DNA from: CAZUFB01 sp048173955
GTDB lineage: Bacteria > Actinomycetota > Coriobacteriia > Coriobacteriales > UMGS124
Direction of reading: 5' to 3'
Assembly: GCA_048173955.1 (NCBI GenBank)
Contig: DBEYOB010000176.1
Coordinates: 1 to 54,424, forward strand
DNA length: 54,424 nt
Under the pieces are notes generated by a model. The model saw only the letters and a list, made by a program, of their open reading frames with translations, did no database searches and was not told the origin of the DNA. Positions 43,077-51,376 of this stretch are shown here, in pieces (within the stretch, counting starts at the first letter, position 1; each line of letters begins with the position of its first letter). Position numbers and translations under genes: made by a program.

Positions 43077-44174
43077 ATGCAACGCGCGTTCAACTTCAAC
43101 GCAGGTCCCGCGGCCCTCCCCGAAGCCGTGCTGCGCACCGCCGCCGACGAGATGCTCGACTACCGCGGCTGCGGCCTGTCGGTCATGGAAATGAGCCACC
43201 GCAGCGCCGCGTTCAAGCGCATCGTCGAAGAGGCAGAGGGGGACCTGCGCGATTTGCTGTCCATCCCCGACTCCTACCGGGTGCTCTTCCTCCAGGGCGG
43301 CGGGACCCTGCAGTTTGCGGCGGTCCCCCTGAACCTCATGCGCCACGGCGTCGCCGGCTACATCCTGACGGGCACCTGGAGCAACAAGGCGTTCAAGGAG
43401 GCGAAGCTTTACGGCTCCCCCGTCGCGCTCGCGTCGAGCGAGGTCGACGGCTTCGCCTCCATACCCGACTGCACCGACCTGCCCGTGCCCGACGACGCCG
43501 ACTACGTCTACATTTGCCAGAACGAGACGGTGGGCGGCGTCCAGTACCGCGAGCTCCCCGACACCAAGGGCAAGCCGCTCGTCGCCGACGCCTCCTCGTG
43601 CTTCCTCTCGGAGCCCATGGACGTCGGGCGCTACGGCCTCGTGTGGGCCGGCGCGCAGAAGAACGTCGGCCCTGCGGGGACCGTCATCGCCGTCGTGCGC
43701 GAAGACCTGCTCGAGGAAGACCCGCTGCCCTTCACCCCGACCGTCATGCGCTACCGCGCCATGGCCGAGGCGGGGTCGCTGCTCAACACGCCGCCATGCT
43801 GGGGCATCTACATGTGCGGGCTCGTTTTCAAATGGATCAAGGGACTCGGCGGCCTTGCGGCCATGGCGCAGCGCAACCGCGAGAAGGCGGACATCCTCTA
43901 CGACTTCATCGACCGCAGCGGCCTGTTCCGCGGCCGTGCGCACCCCGACGCGCGCAGCGTCATGAACGCGACCTTCACGACGGGCTCGCCCGAACTCGAC
44001 AAGGAGTTCGTCGCCGCCTCCGAGCGCGCGGGCTTCGTGGGCCTCAAGGGCCACCGGAGCGTCGGGGGCATGCGGGCGAGCCTCTACAACGCCGTGCCCG
44101 TCGAGGCCGTCAGGGAGCTCGTCTCCTTCATGGCGGCCTTCGAGCGCGAGCACGCGCCGCGCACGCCCGCCTAG
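43077..44174 (+). CDS. serC: Phosphoserine aminotransferase
   Basis: A 365-residue class V aminotransferase. FNFNAGPAALPEAVL, GLSVMEMSHRS and LFLQGGGTLQFAAVPLNL are SerC motifs, and WAGAQKNVGPAGT contains the PLP lysine. It makes phosphoserine from 3-phosphohydroxypyruvate. The ATG has AAAGGAGG nine bases upstream. It is the first gene of a serC-serA-DUF1015 operon. Confidence 0.95.
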   Translation: MQRAFNFNAGPAALPEAVLRTAADEMLDYRGCGLSVMEMSHRSAAFKRIVEEAEGDLRDLLSIPDSYRVLFLQGGGTLQFAAVPLNLMRHGVAGYILTGTWSNKAFKEAKLYGSPVALASSEVDGFASIPDCTDLPVPDDADYVYICQNETVGGVQYRELPDTKGKPLVADASSCFLSEPMDVGRYGLVWAGAQKNVGPAGTVIAVVREDLLEEDPLPFTPTVMRYRAMAEAGSLLNTPPCWGIYMCGLVFKWIKGLGGLAAMAQRNREKADILYDFIDRSGLFRGRAHPDARSVMNATFTTGSPELDKEFVAASERAGFVGLKGHRSVGGMRASLYNAVPVEAVRELVSFMAAFEREHAPRTPA

Positions 44175-44220
44175 ACCCCTCCCCGTCCGCCACCCACGCA
44201 CACCGTCGAAGGAGACCCCC

Positions 44221-45399
44221 ATGGACCGAACCGCCCCGCGCCGCATCGCGACCATCGACAACATCACCAAGGGAGGCCTCACCGACCTCGGGGAGGGCTA
44301 CGAGCTCGTCAAAGACCTCTCCGTTGCCGAGGGACTCATCATCCGCAGCTCGAGCATGCACGAGATGGAGCTGCCCGGCGGGCTTGCGGCAATCGCCCGC
44401 GCGGGGGCGGGCTTCAACAACATCCCGGTCGAGCGTTTCGCGCGCGAGGGCGTGGTGGTCTTCAACACGCCCGGGGCGAACAGCAACGCCGTGAAGGAGC
44501 TCATGGTCTGCATGTTCCTGCTCGCAAGCCGCGACGTGCTGGGCGGCATCAGGTGGTGCCGCGACCACGAGGACGACCCCGACGTCTACGTGCATGCGGA
44601 GGCCGCCAAAAAGGCCTTCGTCGGCTGGGAGGTCAAAGGGAGGACGGCCGGCGTCATAGGCCTGGGCAACGTGGGCAGCAAGGTCGCCAACGCCCTGGTC
44701 GACCTAGGCATGACGGTTTACGGCTACGACCCCTACATCGCCGTGAAGGACGCCTGGCAGCTCAGTCGCGACGTCATCCGCGTCGACGACCTCGACGAGC
44801 TGTGCGGCGAGTGCGACTACATCACCGTCCACGTGCCGAGCGAGCCGGCGACCCTGGGGCTGATCGGGCGCGAGCAGATCGGCTGCATGCGCGACGGCGT
44901 CACGCTGTTCAACTACTCGCGCGAGACCCTTGTCGACGAGGCCGCCGTGGCGGAGGCGCTCGAATGCGGGAAGATCCGCCTGTTCGTGACCGACTTCGCC
45001 ACGCCGGGCGTCATGCGCATGCCCAACACCATCGTGACGCCGCACGCCGGAGCCGGGACCGCCGAGGCGGAGGAGAACTGCGCCCGCATGGCGCTCTCCC
45101 AGCTCAAGGACTACCTCGAGAACGGCAACATCAAGAACTCGGTGAACTATCCCGAGGTGCAGATGGGCGTGTGCCGCTCCGGCGGCCGCATCGGGGCGCT
45201 GCACGCCAACGTCCCCAACATGATCGGCCAGCTCACGGCAATCCTCGCCGCACAGGGCGTCAACATCGTGCGCATGGCGAACGAGTCGCTCGGAGACAAC
45301 GCCTACACGCTGTTCGACGTCGACGCGCCGGTGTGCGAGGCAACCGCGGACGCCCTGCGGGCCATCGACGGCATGTGGCGCGTGCGCGTGATCAAATAG
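44221..45399 (+). CDS. serA: D-3-phosphoglycerate dehydrogenase with ACT domain
   Basis: A 392-residue protein. The NAD site is GVIGLGNVGSKVANALVDLG. Catalytic residues lie in FNYSRETLVDEAAV (Arg), FVTDFATPGV (Glu position reads Asp) and TPHAGAGTAEAEENC (His). An ACT-like domain (IGQLTAILAAQGVNIVRMAN) fills the last 80 residues and usually senses serine. It oxidises 3-phosphoglycerate, the first step of serine synthesis. It starts 46 bp after serC. Confidence 0.94.
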   Translation: MDRTAPRRIATIDNITKGGLTDLGEGYELVKDLSVAEGLIIRSSSMHEMELPGGLAAIARAGAGFNNIPVERFAREGVVVFNTPGANSNAVKELMVCMFLLASRDVLGGIRWCRDHEDDPDVYVHAEAAKKAFVGWEVKGRTAGVIGLGNVGSKVANALVDLGMTVYGYDPYIAVKDAWQLSRDVIRVDDLDELCGECDYITVHVPSEPATLGLIGREQIGCMRDGVTLFNYSRETLVDEAAVAEALECGKIRLFVTDFATPGVMRMPNTIVTPHAGAGTAEAEENCARMALSQLKDYLENGNIKNSVNYPEVQMGVCRSGGRIGALHANVPNMIGQLTAILAAQGVNIVRMANESLGDNAYTLFDVDAPVCEATADALRAIDGMWRVRVIK

Positions 45400-45423
45400 A
45401 GGTCAAACAGAGAGGACCGTCCC

Positions 45424-46740
45424 ATGCGCGTTGATCCCTTCGCCTGCATCCGCCCCGCCGCCAAGCTGGCCAGCGAGGTGGCCGCGCTGCCCTACGACGT
45501 GTTCGACCGTGCCGAGGCGCGCATCGCCGTCGAGGGGAGGCCCCTGTCGTTTCTCAACATCGACCGGCCCGAGACCCAGTTCGCCCCCGACCACGACATG
45601 TACGCCGACGACGTCTACGCCAAGGCGCGCGAGCTTTTCGAAGCCCGCCTCGCCGACGGGACGTTCGTCGAGGACGTCGCCACGACGTACTACCTCTACC
45701 GCCTCGAGATGGGCGGCCGATCGCAGACGGGCTTCGTGGGCCTCTGCCCGGTCGGATCCTTCCTCGACGGGACCGTGAAGCGGCACGAGACCACCCGCCC
45801 CGAGAAAGAGCGCGACCGCATCCGCCACATCGAGGCGCTCGAAGCCCAGACGGGCCCGATCTTTCTGACCTACCGCCGCACCGCCGGCCTGGCGGACATC
45901 GCCGCCGGCGTCTGCTCGGAGGAACCGTTCTGCTCCTTCCGGTGCGACGACGGGGTGCGGCACACCGTGTGGCGCGTCAACGACGCGCGCACGGTCGACG
46001 CCATCCGCAGCGCGTTCGAAGCCGTCCCGTGCGCCTACATCGCCGACGGGCACCATCGCGCCGCCGCCGCGGTCCAGGTCGCCCTCGCGCACAGGGCCGC
46101 CGCGGCGCACGGCGGAAACGGGGATCCCGCAGCGGAGAGGCCGGGGGCGGGAAGGGCGTCCGGGTGCGATGCCGGCCCCCGCGATGCGGACCGCATCCTG
46201 GGGGTGCTGTTCCCCGACGACGAGCTGACCGTGCTCCCCTACAACCGCCTCGTCCGAGACCTGGGCGAAAACCCCGACGGGTCGGCGCGCGACTGCCAGG
46301 ACTTCATCAGCGACCTGTGCCGCGCCGGATTTTCGATCTCCACCTCAGACGACGCGGTCGCACCTTCGGAGAAGGGCACGTTCGGCATGTATCTGGGCGG
46401 CTCCTGGTGGATTCTGCAGGCACCCGAGCTCGACCCGCGCGAAGCGGCGGACCCGGTCCTCAGCCTCGACGCTAGCCGACTGCAGGAGCTCGTGTTGGGT
46501 CCCGTGCTCGGCATCGCCGACCCCCGCACCGACAAGCGGATCTCCTTCGTGGGCGGCATCCGCGGTACGGGAGAGCTCGAGCGCCAGGTGGACGAGGGGG
46601 GATGGTCGGCAGCGTTCAGCCTGCGCCCCACTTCGATCGACGAGCTGCTCGCGGTCGCCGACGCCGGACGGCTCATGCCCCCCAAGTCGACCTGGTTCGA
46701 ACCCAAGCTGCGCAGCGGGCTGTTCATCCATCGAATCTGA
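45424..46740 (+). CDS. DUF1015-family protein in a serine-synthesis operon
   Basis: A 438-residue protein. FACIRPAAKLASEVAALPYDVF, NIDRPET, GHHRAAAAVQVA and LPYNRLVRDL match DUF1015. The ADGHHRAA motif (YIADGHHRAAA) suggests a catalytic or metal site. No classical phosphoserine phosphatase (SerB) is adjacent, so this may supply or regulate that last step; that is inference from context. It starts 24 bp after serA, with AGAGAGGA upstream. Confidence 0.85.
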   Translation: MRVDPFACIRPAAKLASEVAALPYDVFDRAEARIAVEGRPLSFLNIDRPETQFAPDHDMYADDVYAKARELFEARLADGTFVEDVATTYYLYRLEMGGRSQTGFVGLCPVGSFLDGTVKRHETTRPEKERDRIRHIEALEAQTGPIFLTYRRTAGLADIAAGVCSEEPFCSFRCDDGVRHTVWRVNDARTVDAIRSAFEAVPCAYIADGHHRAAAAVQVALAHRAAAAHGGNGDPAAERPGAGRASGCDAGPRDADRILGVLFPDDELTVLPYNRLVRDLGENPDGSARDCQDFISDLCRAGFSISTSDDAVAPSEKGTFGMYLGGSWWILQAPELDPREAADPVLSLDASRLQELVLGPVLGIADPRTDKRISFVGGIRGTGELERQVDEGGWSAAFSLRPTSIDELLAVADAGRLMPPKSTWFEPKLRSGLFIHRI

Positions 46741-46752
46741 GACGCGCGCCCA

Positions 46753-46788
46753 CGCCCGGTCGGTAGGTCAAGGTCTTCCGACCGGGCG
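46753..46788 (+). terminator. Hairpin terminator of the serC-serA-DUF1015 operon
   Basis: CGCCCGGTCGG (46753-46763) pairs perfectly with CCGACCGGGCG (46778-46788), 12 bp after the last stop. There is no U-run, so the stop may be inefficient. Confidence 0.65.
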
Positions 46789-46814
46789 CAGCGTGCGGGA
46801 CGCGGCATGCAAAA

Positions 46815-46952
46815 GGCCGGGCGCAGGGCATGGGTTAGGCACAGGGCGCGGGTCAAGCGCGGCGCACGGCCGAACGCGGCGTAAGGCCGAATGCAACGCA
46901 AGGCCGATTGTGGCGGATGGCTGAACGCGATACGCGGCCGAACGCGGCTCGT
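46815..46952. repeat. Degenerate 17-bp tandem repeat, about eight units
   Basis: Five consecutive 17-bp units start at 46868, 46885, 46902, 46919 and 46936, each of the form GG(C/T)(C/T)GA(A/T)NGNNN. Three looser units of 17-18 bp precede them from 46815. It is non-coding in every frame I inspected. Confidence 0.75.
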
Positions 46953-47330
46953 GATATCAATATTTGCAATTTCGCCCATGTTTCGCCGAACCGCGGTTGC
47001 GGTTGGCCGTTTCGGTCCGAAATGCATCCGCGATGGAAGGCCTCGATTTTGTTCGCGCAGCAAACAGCCTGGTAAACCGAGCGCGGTTGCGCGCAACGAG
47101 GACGACGGGTTGTCGGAGGAACCGCATTTCGCCAAAATATGGGCGTTATTTTAACGAATATATCTTTACTATTTCAAAGATGATAGCAAGGGAGGGCATC
47201 CCGCCTCCGATAGCCTCGCAGCATGGACCTTGACCCGCATCACCGCAGGCCGCAGGCGAACCCACCGTCGCCCTCCCCCGCATCCCGTCCCCGATACGGT
47301 TAAATCGCTCCCGCCGCGCCCGGACGGCAA
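46953..47330. other. Unexplained low-GC intergenic stretch
   Basis: This stretch is clearly richer in A and T than its surroundings, especially 46952-46975 and 47140-47190. It contains a perfect palindrome TTTCGG-T-CCGAAA (47010-47022). Small open frames exist, but none has a Shine-Dalgarno site, codon pattern or recognisable motif. I see no gene here. Confidence 0.5.
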
Positions 47331-47331
47331 A

Positions 47332-47365
47332 GCGGGGAGGCATCCCACGGATACCTCCCCGCCCG
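47332..47365 (-). terminator. Rho-independent terminator after pstS1
   Basis: GCGGGGAGG (47332-47340) pairs with CCTCCCCGC (47354-47362) and is followed on the minus strand by TTT. It lies 47 bp after the pstS1 stop. Confidence 0.8.
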
Positions 47366-47408
47366 ATTCGGTGCACGGGTATCTGAGCCGGCAGCGTACC
47401 GCCTAAGA

Positions 47409-48428
47409 TTACTTCTCGTCGGCGTCGTCGGCCTTGTCGTCGGCGTCGTCGTCAGCCTTGTCGTCGCCCTCAGCCTTGTCGTCGGCGTCGTCATCGGCAG
47501 GCTCGGGGGCCGGGAGGGCAAGCGCGTCCTCCCACGTGACGACCTCGCCGGTGAAGATGGACTTCACCTGGTCGGCGCGCAGGTCGTCGGCGGTGTTGTC
47601 CGGCGAGACGATGACGGCGATGCCGTCCTGGGCGATGACGGTCGCCACGGCGCCCTGCTCCGTCTCGGAGTCCTTGAGGGCGCGGGAGGCCATGCCGATC
47701 TCGCAGGAACCCTCGAGAGCCATGGTGACGCCGGTGGTCGAGTCGCTCTGCTGGACCTCGATGTTCACGTCGGGGTTCAGGCCCTCGTAAGCCTCGGCGA
47801 GCTTCTCCATGACAGGGGTGACCGAGGAGGAGCCGGCGACGGTCAGGGTACCGGACATGCCGGTAGCCTCGTAGGCCTCGGCATCCTTGGCGACGGGCAC
47901 GTAGCCCTCACCCTCGACGACGGTCTGGCCATCGGCGCTCATGATGTAGTTGATGAAGTCCTGGGCCAGGTCGCCCACCTCGGCGGTGGTCACGATGTTG
48001 AACGGGCGGACGATCTTGTAGGTGCCGTTCTCGACGTTCTCGACCGACGGGTCGACGCCGTCGATCTTGAGGGCCTTGACGGTCTCGTTGACCGAGCCGA
48101 GGGAGATGTAGCCGATGCCCTGGGGGTCGCTTGCGACGGTGGTCATCATGACGGCGGTGGAGTTGGTGATCGCCGCGGTGGCGGTGGTCATGTCGACCTT
48201 CTCGCCGTCCTCGTTCTCCTGCTCGATGCCGAAGAGCTCGATGAAGGCGCCGCGGGTGCCCGAGCCGTCCTCGCGCGAGTACACGTAGATGTCGCCAGTC
48301 ATGGAAGCGGCGCCGTCATCGGCGGCATCGTCGGCGAAGGCGAAGCTTGCGCTGCCGGCGAAGCCCAGGGCGATCGCGGAGCCCATGGCGGCCTTGACGA
48401 AGTTCCTGCGGTCCATGCTGAAGTCCAT
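47409..48428 (-). CDS. pstS: Phosphate-binding protein PstS1, circularly permuted, Tat-exported
   Basis: A 339-residue protein with a twin-arginine signal (DRRNFVKAAMGSAIALGFAG). Mature residues first show what is normally the C-terminal half: YSREDGSGTRGAF, IGYISLGSV, VKALKIDGVDPSVENV. Only then comes the normal N-terminal half: TVAGSSSVTPVMEKLAEAYE, EIGMASRALKDSE, DGIAVIVSPDN, QVKSIFTGEV. The halves are thus swapped compared with standard PstS. A low-complexity tail of Asp, Ala and Lys (DDKAEGDDKADD) closes it. The ATG at 48428 has AAGGA nine bases upstream. A PHO operator precedes it. Confidence 0.9.
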   Translation of the reverse strand: MDFSMDRRNFVKAAMGSAIALGFAGSASFAFADDAADDGAASMTGDIYVYSREDGSGTRGAFIELFGIEQENEDGEKVDMTTATAAITNSTAVMMTTVASDPQGIGYISLGSVNETVKALKIDGVDPSVENVENGTYKIVRPFNIVTTAEVGDLAQDFINYIMSADGQTVVEGEGYVPVAKDAEAYEATGMSGTLTVAGSSSVTPVMEKLAEAYEGLNPDVNIEVQQSDSTTGVTMALEGSCEIGMASRALKDSETEQGAVATVIAQDGIAVIVSPDNTADDLRADQVKSIFTGEVVTWEDALALPAPEPADDDADDKAEGDDKADDDADDKADDADEK

Positions 48429-48485
48429 GATGAGAGTTCCTTTCCTGAAGGGTAGCCGTCCGTCGTTTGCGAACGTACGAGACAC

Positions 48486-48561
48486 ATGCTAGAAACCCCG
48501 TGTCACTAAAGCGTCGCCGGCACGTCAGGAAATGGGCCGGAAACGTCAGCGCCGTGTAAGG
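48486..48561 (-). promoter_or_regulatory. PHO operator array and -10 box of pstS1
   Basis: Heptamers at plus-strand positions 48501 (TGTCACT), 48512 (CGTCGCC), 48523 (CGTCAGG), 48534 (GGGCCGG), 48544 (CGTCAGC) and 48555 (TGTAAGG) are spaced by 10-11 bp. The minus-strand -10 is TAGCAT at 48486-48491, nine bases from the nearest heptamer. No -35 box is needed in such activator-dependent promoters. The arrangement is that of PhoB/PhoP-type sites. Confidence 0.7.
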
Positions 48562-48602
48562 CCCCTGCTCGCGGCCTGCGCCGCGGTGCGCCTCCCACCA
48601 AA

Positions 48603-48633
48603 AAGGGCGCGGGGGATACCTTCCCGCGCCCTT
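48603..48633 (-). terminator. Rho-independent terminator after pstB
   Basis: AAGGGCGCGGG (48603-48613) pairs with CCCGCGCCCTT (48623-48633), followed on the minus strand by TTTTT. It separates the pst operon from pstS1. Confidence 0.92.
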
Positions 48634-48646
48634 CGTCTGCACATAT

Positions 48647-48700
48647 CCCGCACGTCGCCGGCCGCCCCGCACGTCACCGGCCGCCCCGCACGTCTCCCGC
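48647..48700. repeat. 19-bp tandem repeat, nearly three copies
   Basis: Units beginning CCCGCACGTC start at 48647, 48666 and 48685, exactly 19 bp apart; the third diverges after ten bases. They lie just after pstB, beside its terminator. Confidence 0.8.
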
Positions 48701-48745
48701 CGAAAGCCGGCCCGCCCGTGCGGCATGTCGAAACCGACGCGGCGA

Positions 48746-49516
48746 TTAACCGAAATGCCCGGCGACATAGTCCTTCGTGCGCTCGTCGGTCGGATTCTCG
48801 AACAGTTCCTTGGTGGGCTTGGCCTCGACCATCTCGCCCAGCAGGAAGAACGCCGTCTTGTCGCTCACACGCACAGCCTGCTGCATGTTGTGCGTGACGA
48901 TGATGACGGTGTACTTGCTCTTGAGCTCGGCGATGAGCTCCTCGATCTTGCCGGTCGAGATGGGGTCGAGGGCGCTCGTGGCCTCGTCCATCAGCAGCAC
49001 CTCGGGGCGCACGGCGAGCGCACGCGCGATGCACAGGCGCTGCTGCTGGCCGCCCGACAGGCCCAGGGCGTTCTTCTTGAGACGGTCCTTGAGCTCGTCC
49101 CAGATCGCCGCGCCGCGCAGGGACTGCTCGACGATCTCGTCGAGATCGGAGCGCGACTTGACGCCGTGGGTGCGCGGCCCGTACGCGACGTTGTCGTAGA
49201 CCGACATGGGGAAGGGGTTGGGCTGCTGGAACACCATGCCGACGCGGCGGCGCAGGTCGGTCACGGCAAGGTCGCGGTAGGCGTCCTCGCCGTCGAGGGT
49301 GACTTTGCCGTCGATGCGGCAGCCCTCGACCAGGTCGTTCATGCGGTTCAGCGTCTTGAGCAGCGTCGACTTGCCGCAGCCCGACGGGCCGATGAGGGCC
49401 GTGACCTGCTTTTCGGGGAACGTGAGGTTGATGTCCTTGAGCGCATGGAAGTCCTTGTAGTACAGGTTGAGGCCCTCGACGGCCATCTTGGCGCCGGATG
49501 CGGCGGTGTTAGTCAT
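48746..49516 (-). CDS. pstB: Phosphate ABC transporter ATP-binding protein
   Basis: A 256-residue ATPase. Walker A is LIGPSGCGKSTLLKTLNRMN, the signature is LSGGQQQRLCIARALAV, and Walker B is VLLMDEATSALDP. FQQPNPFPMSVYDNVAYGPR is diagnostic of PstB. It powers phosphate uptake through PstCA. The start overlaps the pstA stop by 8 bp. Confidence 0.96.
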   Translation of the reverse strand: MTNTAASGAKMAVEGLNLYYKDFHALKDINLTFPEKQVTALIGPSGCGKSTLLKTLNRMNDLVEGCRIDGKVTLDGEDAYRDLAVTDLRRRVGMVFQQPNPFPMSVYDNVAYGPRTHGVKSRSDLDEIVEQSLRGAAIWDELKDRLKKNALGLSGGQQQRLCIARALAVRPEVLLMDEATSALDPISTGKIEELIAELKSKYTVIIVTHNMQQAVRVSDKTAFFLLGEMVEAKPTKELFENPTDERTKDYVAGHFG

Positions 49517-50447
49517 GCTGCACTCCCTTGTTCATCTTCTTGGCGGCCAGGGTGGTCACCATGTTCATCAGCACCACGAGCACAAGCAGCACGACGGCCG
49601 TGGCGAAGGTTTCGTTCACGTGCAGACCCTCGCTCGACAGCACGTACATATGCACGGCGAGCGTGCGGGTCGAGTCGAGGAAGCCGCCCAGGCCCTCGCC
49701 CGCGAAGTTCGGGATCGAAGCGACCGAGCCGGCGGTGTAGAGCAGGGCCGCGACCTCGCCCACGCAGCGCCCCAAAGCCAGGATGACGCCGCCGAGGATG
49801 CCGGGCACCGCGCTCGGCAGCACGCAGCGGAACACCGTGCGCAGCCGACCCGCGCCCAGGCCGTAGCTGCCCTGGCGGTACGAGTCGGGCACCGCGAGCA
49901 GCGCCTCCTCGGTCGTGCGCATGACGACCGGCAGGACCATGATCGCGAGCGTGCAGGCGCCGGCGAGCATCGACAGGCCCCAGTGCAGCGCCGTCACGAA
50001 GAACAGCATGCCGAACAGGCCGTAGATGATCGAGGGGATGCCCTGCAGGGTCTCGGTGGTGATGCGCACCAGCGAGACGAACTTGCTGCCGCGCTTGGCG
50101 TACTCGACCAGATAGATCGCCGAACCGACGCCGAAGGGGACCGCCATGACCAGGGCGAGCAGCGCCATGAGGACGGTGTTGACGAGGGCGGGCATGAGCG
50201 AGACGTTCTCCGAGTTGTACTCCCACTCGAACAGGCTCGCCTTGAGGTGCGGAACGCCCTGCACCATGATGTAGATCACCAGGAAGAGCAGGACGGCCGC
50301 CGTGAGGGCCGCGCCGAGGTAGACCAGGCCGCGCGAGACGATGCGCGTGACCTTGCGGCGCTCGCGCACCCTGGCCGCCCGTTCGACGAGCAGCGTGTCG
50401 ATGCGGTCCATGCCCGCCTGCGCGGGCGAAAGCTGCTGAGATGTCAT
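49509..50447 (-). CDS. pstA: Phosphate ABC transporter permease PstA
   Basis: A 312-residue permease with six TM segments. TTETLQGIPSIIYGLFGMLF and LLAVPDSYRQGSYGLGAGRL give the Pst permease signature and EAA-like loop. It overlaps pstC by 4 bp (ATGA) and pstB by 8 bp, so the operon is translationally coupled. Confidence 0.95.
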   Translation of the reverse strand: MTSQQLSPAQAGMDRIDTLLVERAARVRERRKVTRIVSRGLVYLGAALTAAVLLFLVIYIMVQGVPHLKASLFEWEYNSENVSLMPALVNTVLMALLALVMAVPFGVGSAIYLVEYAKRGSKFVSLVRITTETLQGIPSIIYGLFGMLFFVTALHWGLSMLAGACTLAIMVLPVVMRTTEEALLAVPDSYRQGSYGLGAGRLRTVFRCVLPSAVPGILGGVILALGRCVGEVAALLYTAGSVASIPNFAGEGLGGFLDSTRTLAVHMYVLSSEGLHVNETFATAVVLLVLVVLMNMVTTLAAKKMNKGVQHD

Positions 50448-51316
50448 CGTGCCTCACTCCGCTTCTTGATCGTGTTGATGAGCAGCGTGATGAGCAGGAT
50501 GAACACGAGCAGCACCACGCCGGTGGCGATGAGGGCGCCGCGGTGCAGGTCGGTCGCGTAGCCCATCTCCAGGACGATGTTCGCCGTCATCGTGCGCACG
50601 CCCTCGAAGATGCTGCCCGGGATGACCGGCTGGTTGCCCGCAACCATGATGACCGCCATGGTCTCGCCGATGGCGCGGCCCACGCCGAGCACCACACCCG
50701 CCAGCACGCCCGAGCGCGCAGCGGGGAAGATCACGCGGAACACCGACCGCTCGTGGTCGGCACCCAGGGCGAGCGACCCCTGGTAGTACTGCTTGGGCAC
50801 CGCGTCGAGCGCGCTCTGGGCGACGGTGATGATCGTCGGGAGGATCATGATGCCCAGAAGCACCGAGGCGGCGAGCAGCGACAGGCCCCTGCCGTCCATG
50901 TTCTCGCGGATGAAGGGCACGAACACCATGAGGCCGAAGAAGCCGTAGACGACCGACGGGATGCCGGCGAGCAGCTCGACGCCCGGCTTCAGGACCGCCG
51001 CCACCTTGCCGCTCGCGAAGCGCGACAGGAAGATGGCGCACAGGAGGCCGGTGGGCACGCCCACGATCATGGCGCCCGCGGTGACGTAGATGCTGCCGAC
51101 GATCATCGGGAAGATGCCGTAGATGTCGTTGCCCGGCCTCCACGTCGTGCCGAACAGGAAGTCGTGCAGGCCGATCTCGGCCATCGCCGGGACTCCGTTC
51201 ACGAACAGGAACACGCAGATGATCGCCACGGCAAGGATCGAGACCGCCGCCGCGACGATGAACAGCACCCGCGCCAGGCCCTCCCTCACCTTGCCCAGCG
51301 CCACGTTTTGAGACAT
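50444..51316 (-). CDS. pstC: Phosphate ABC transporter permease PstC
   Basis: A 290-residue permease. FGTTWRPGNDIYGIFPMIVG, LAGIPSVVYGFFGLMVFVPF and ALDAVPKQYYQGSLALGAD are PstC motifs. The ATG at 51316 has AAAGGGA five bases upstream and starts 60 bp after pstS2. It pairs with PstA in the channel. Confidence 0.95.
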   Translation of the reverse strand: MSQNVALGKVREGLARVLFIVAAAVSILAVAIICVFLFVNGVPAMAEIGLHDFLFGTTWRPGNDIYGIFPMIVGSIYVTAGAMIVGVPTGLLCAIFLSRFASGKVAAVLKPGVELLAGIPSVVYGFFGLMVFVPFIRENMDGRGLSLLAASVLLGIMILPTIITVAQSALDAVPKQYYQGSLALGADHERSVFRVIFPAARSGVLAGVVLGVGRAIGETMAVIMVAGNQPVIPGSIFEGVRTMTANIVLEMGYATDLHRGALIATGVVLLVFILLITLLINTIKKRSEAR

Positions 51317-51376
51317 AGGGGTCCCTTTCTCCGAAACGTTCACGACCGCGCTCCGCAGCGGCCGAGCGCGGGCGGC

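Noticed and set aside
46891..47154. Small open frame of 87 codons in the gap after the DUF1015 gene
   Set aside because: It begins inside the 17-bp tandem repeats, has no Shine-Dalgarno site and shows no motif.
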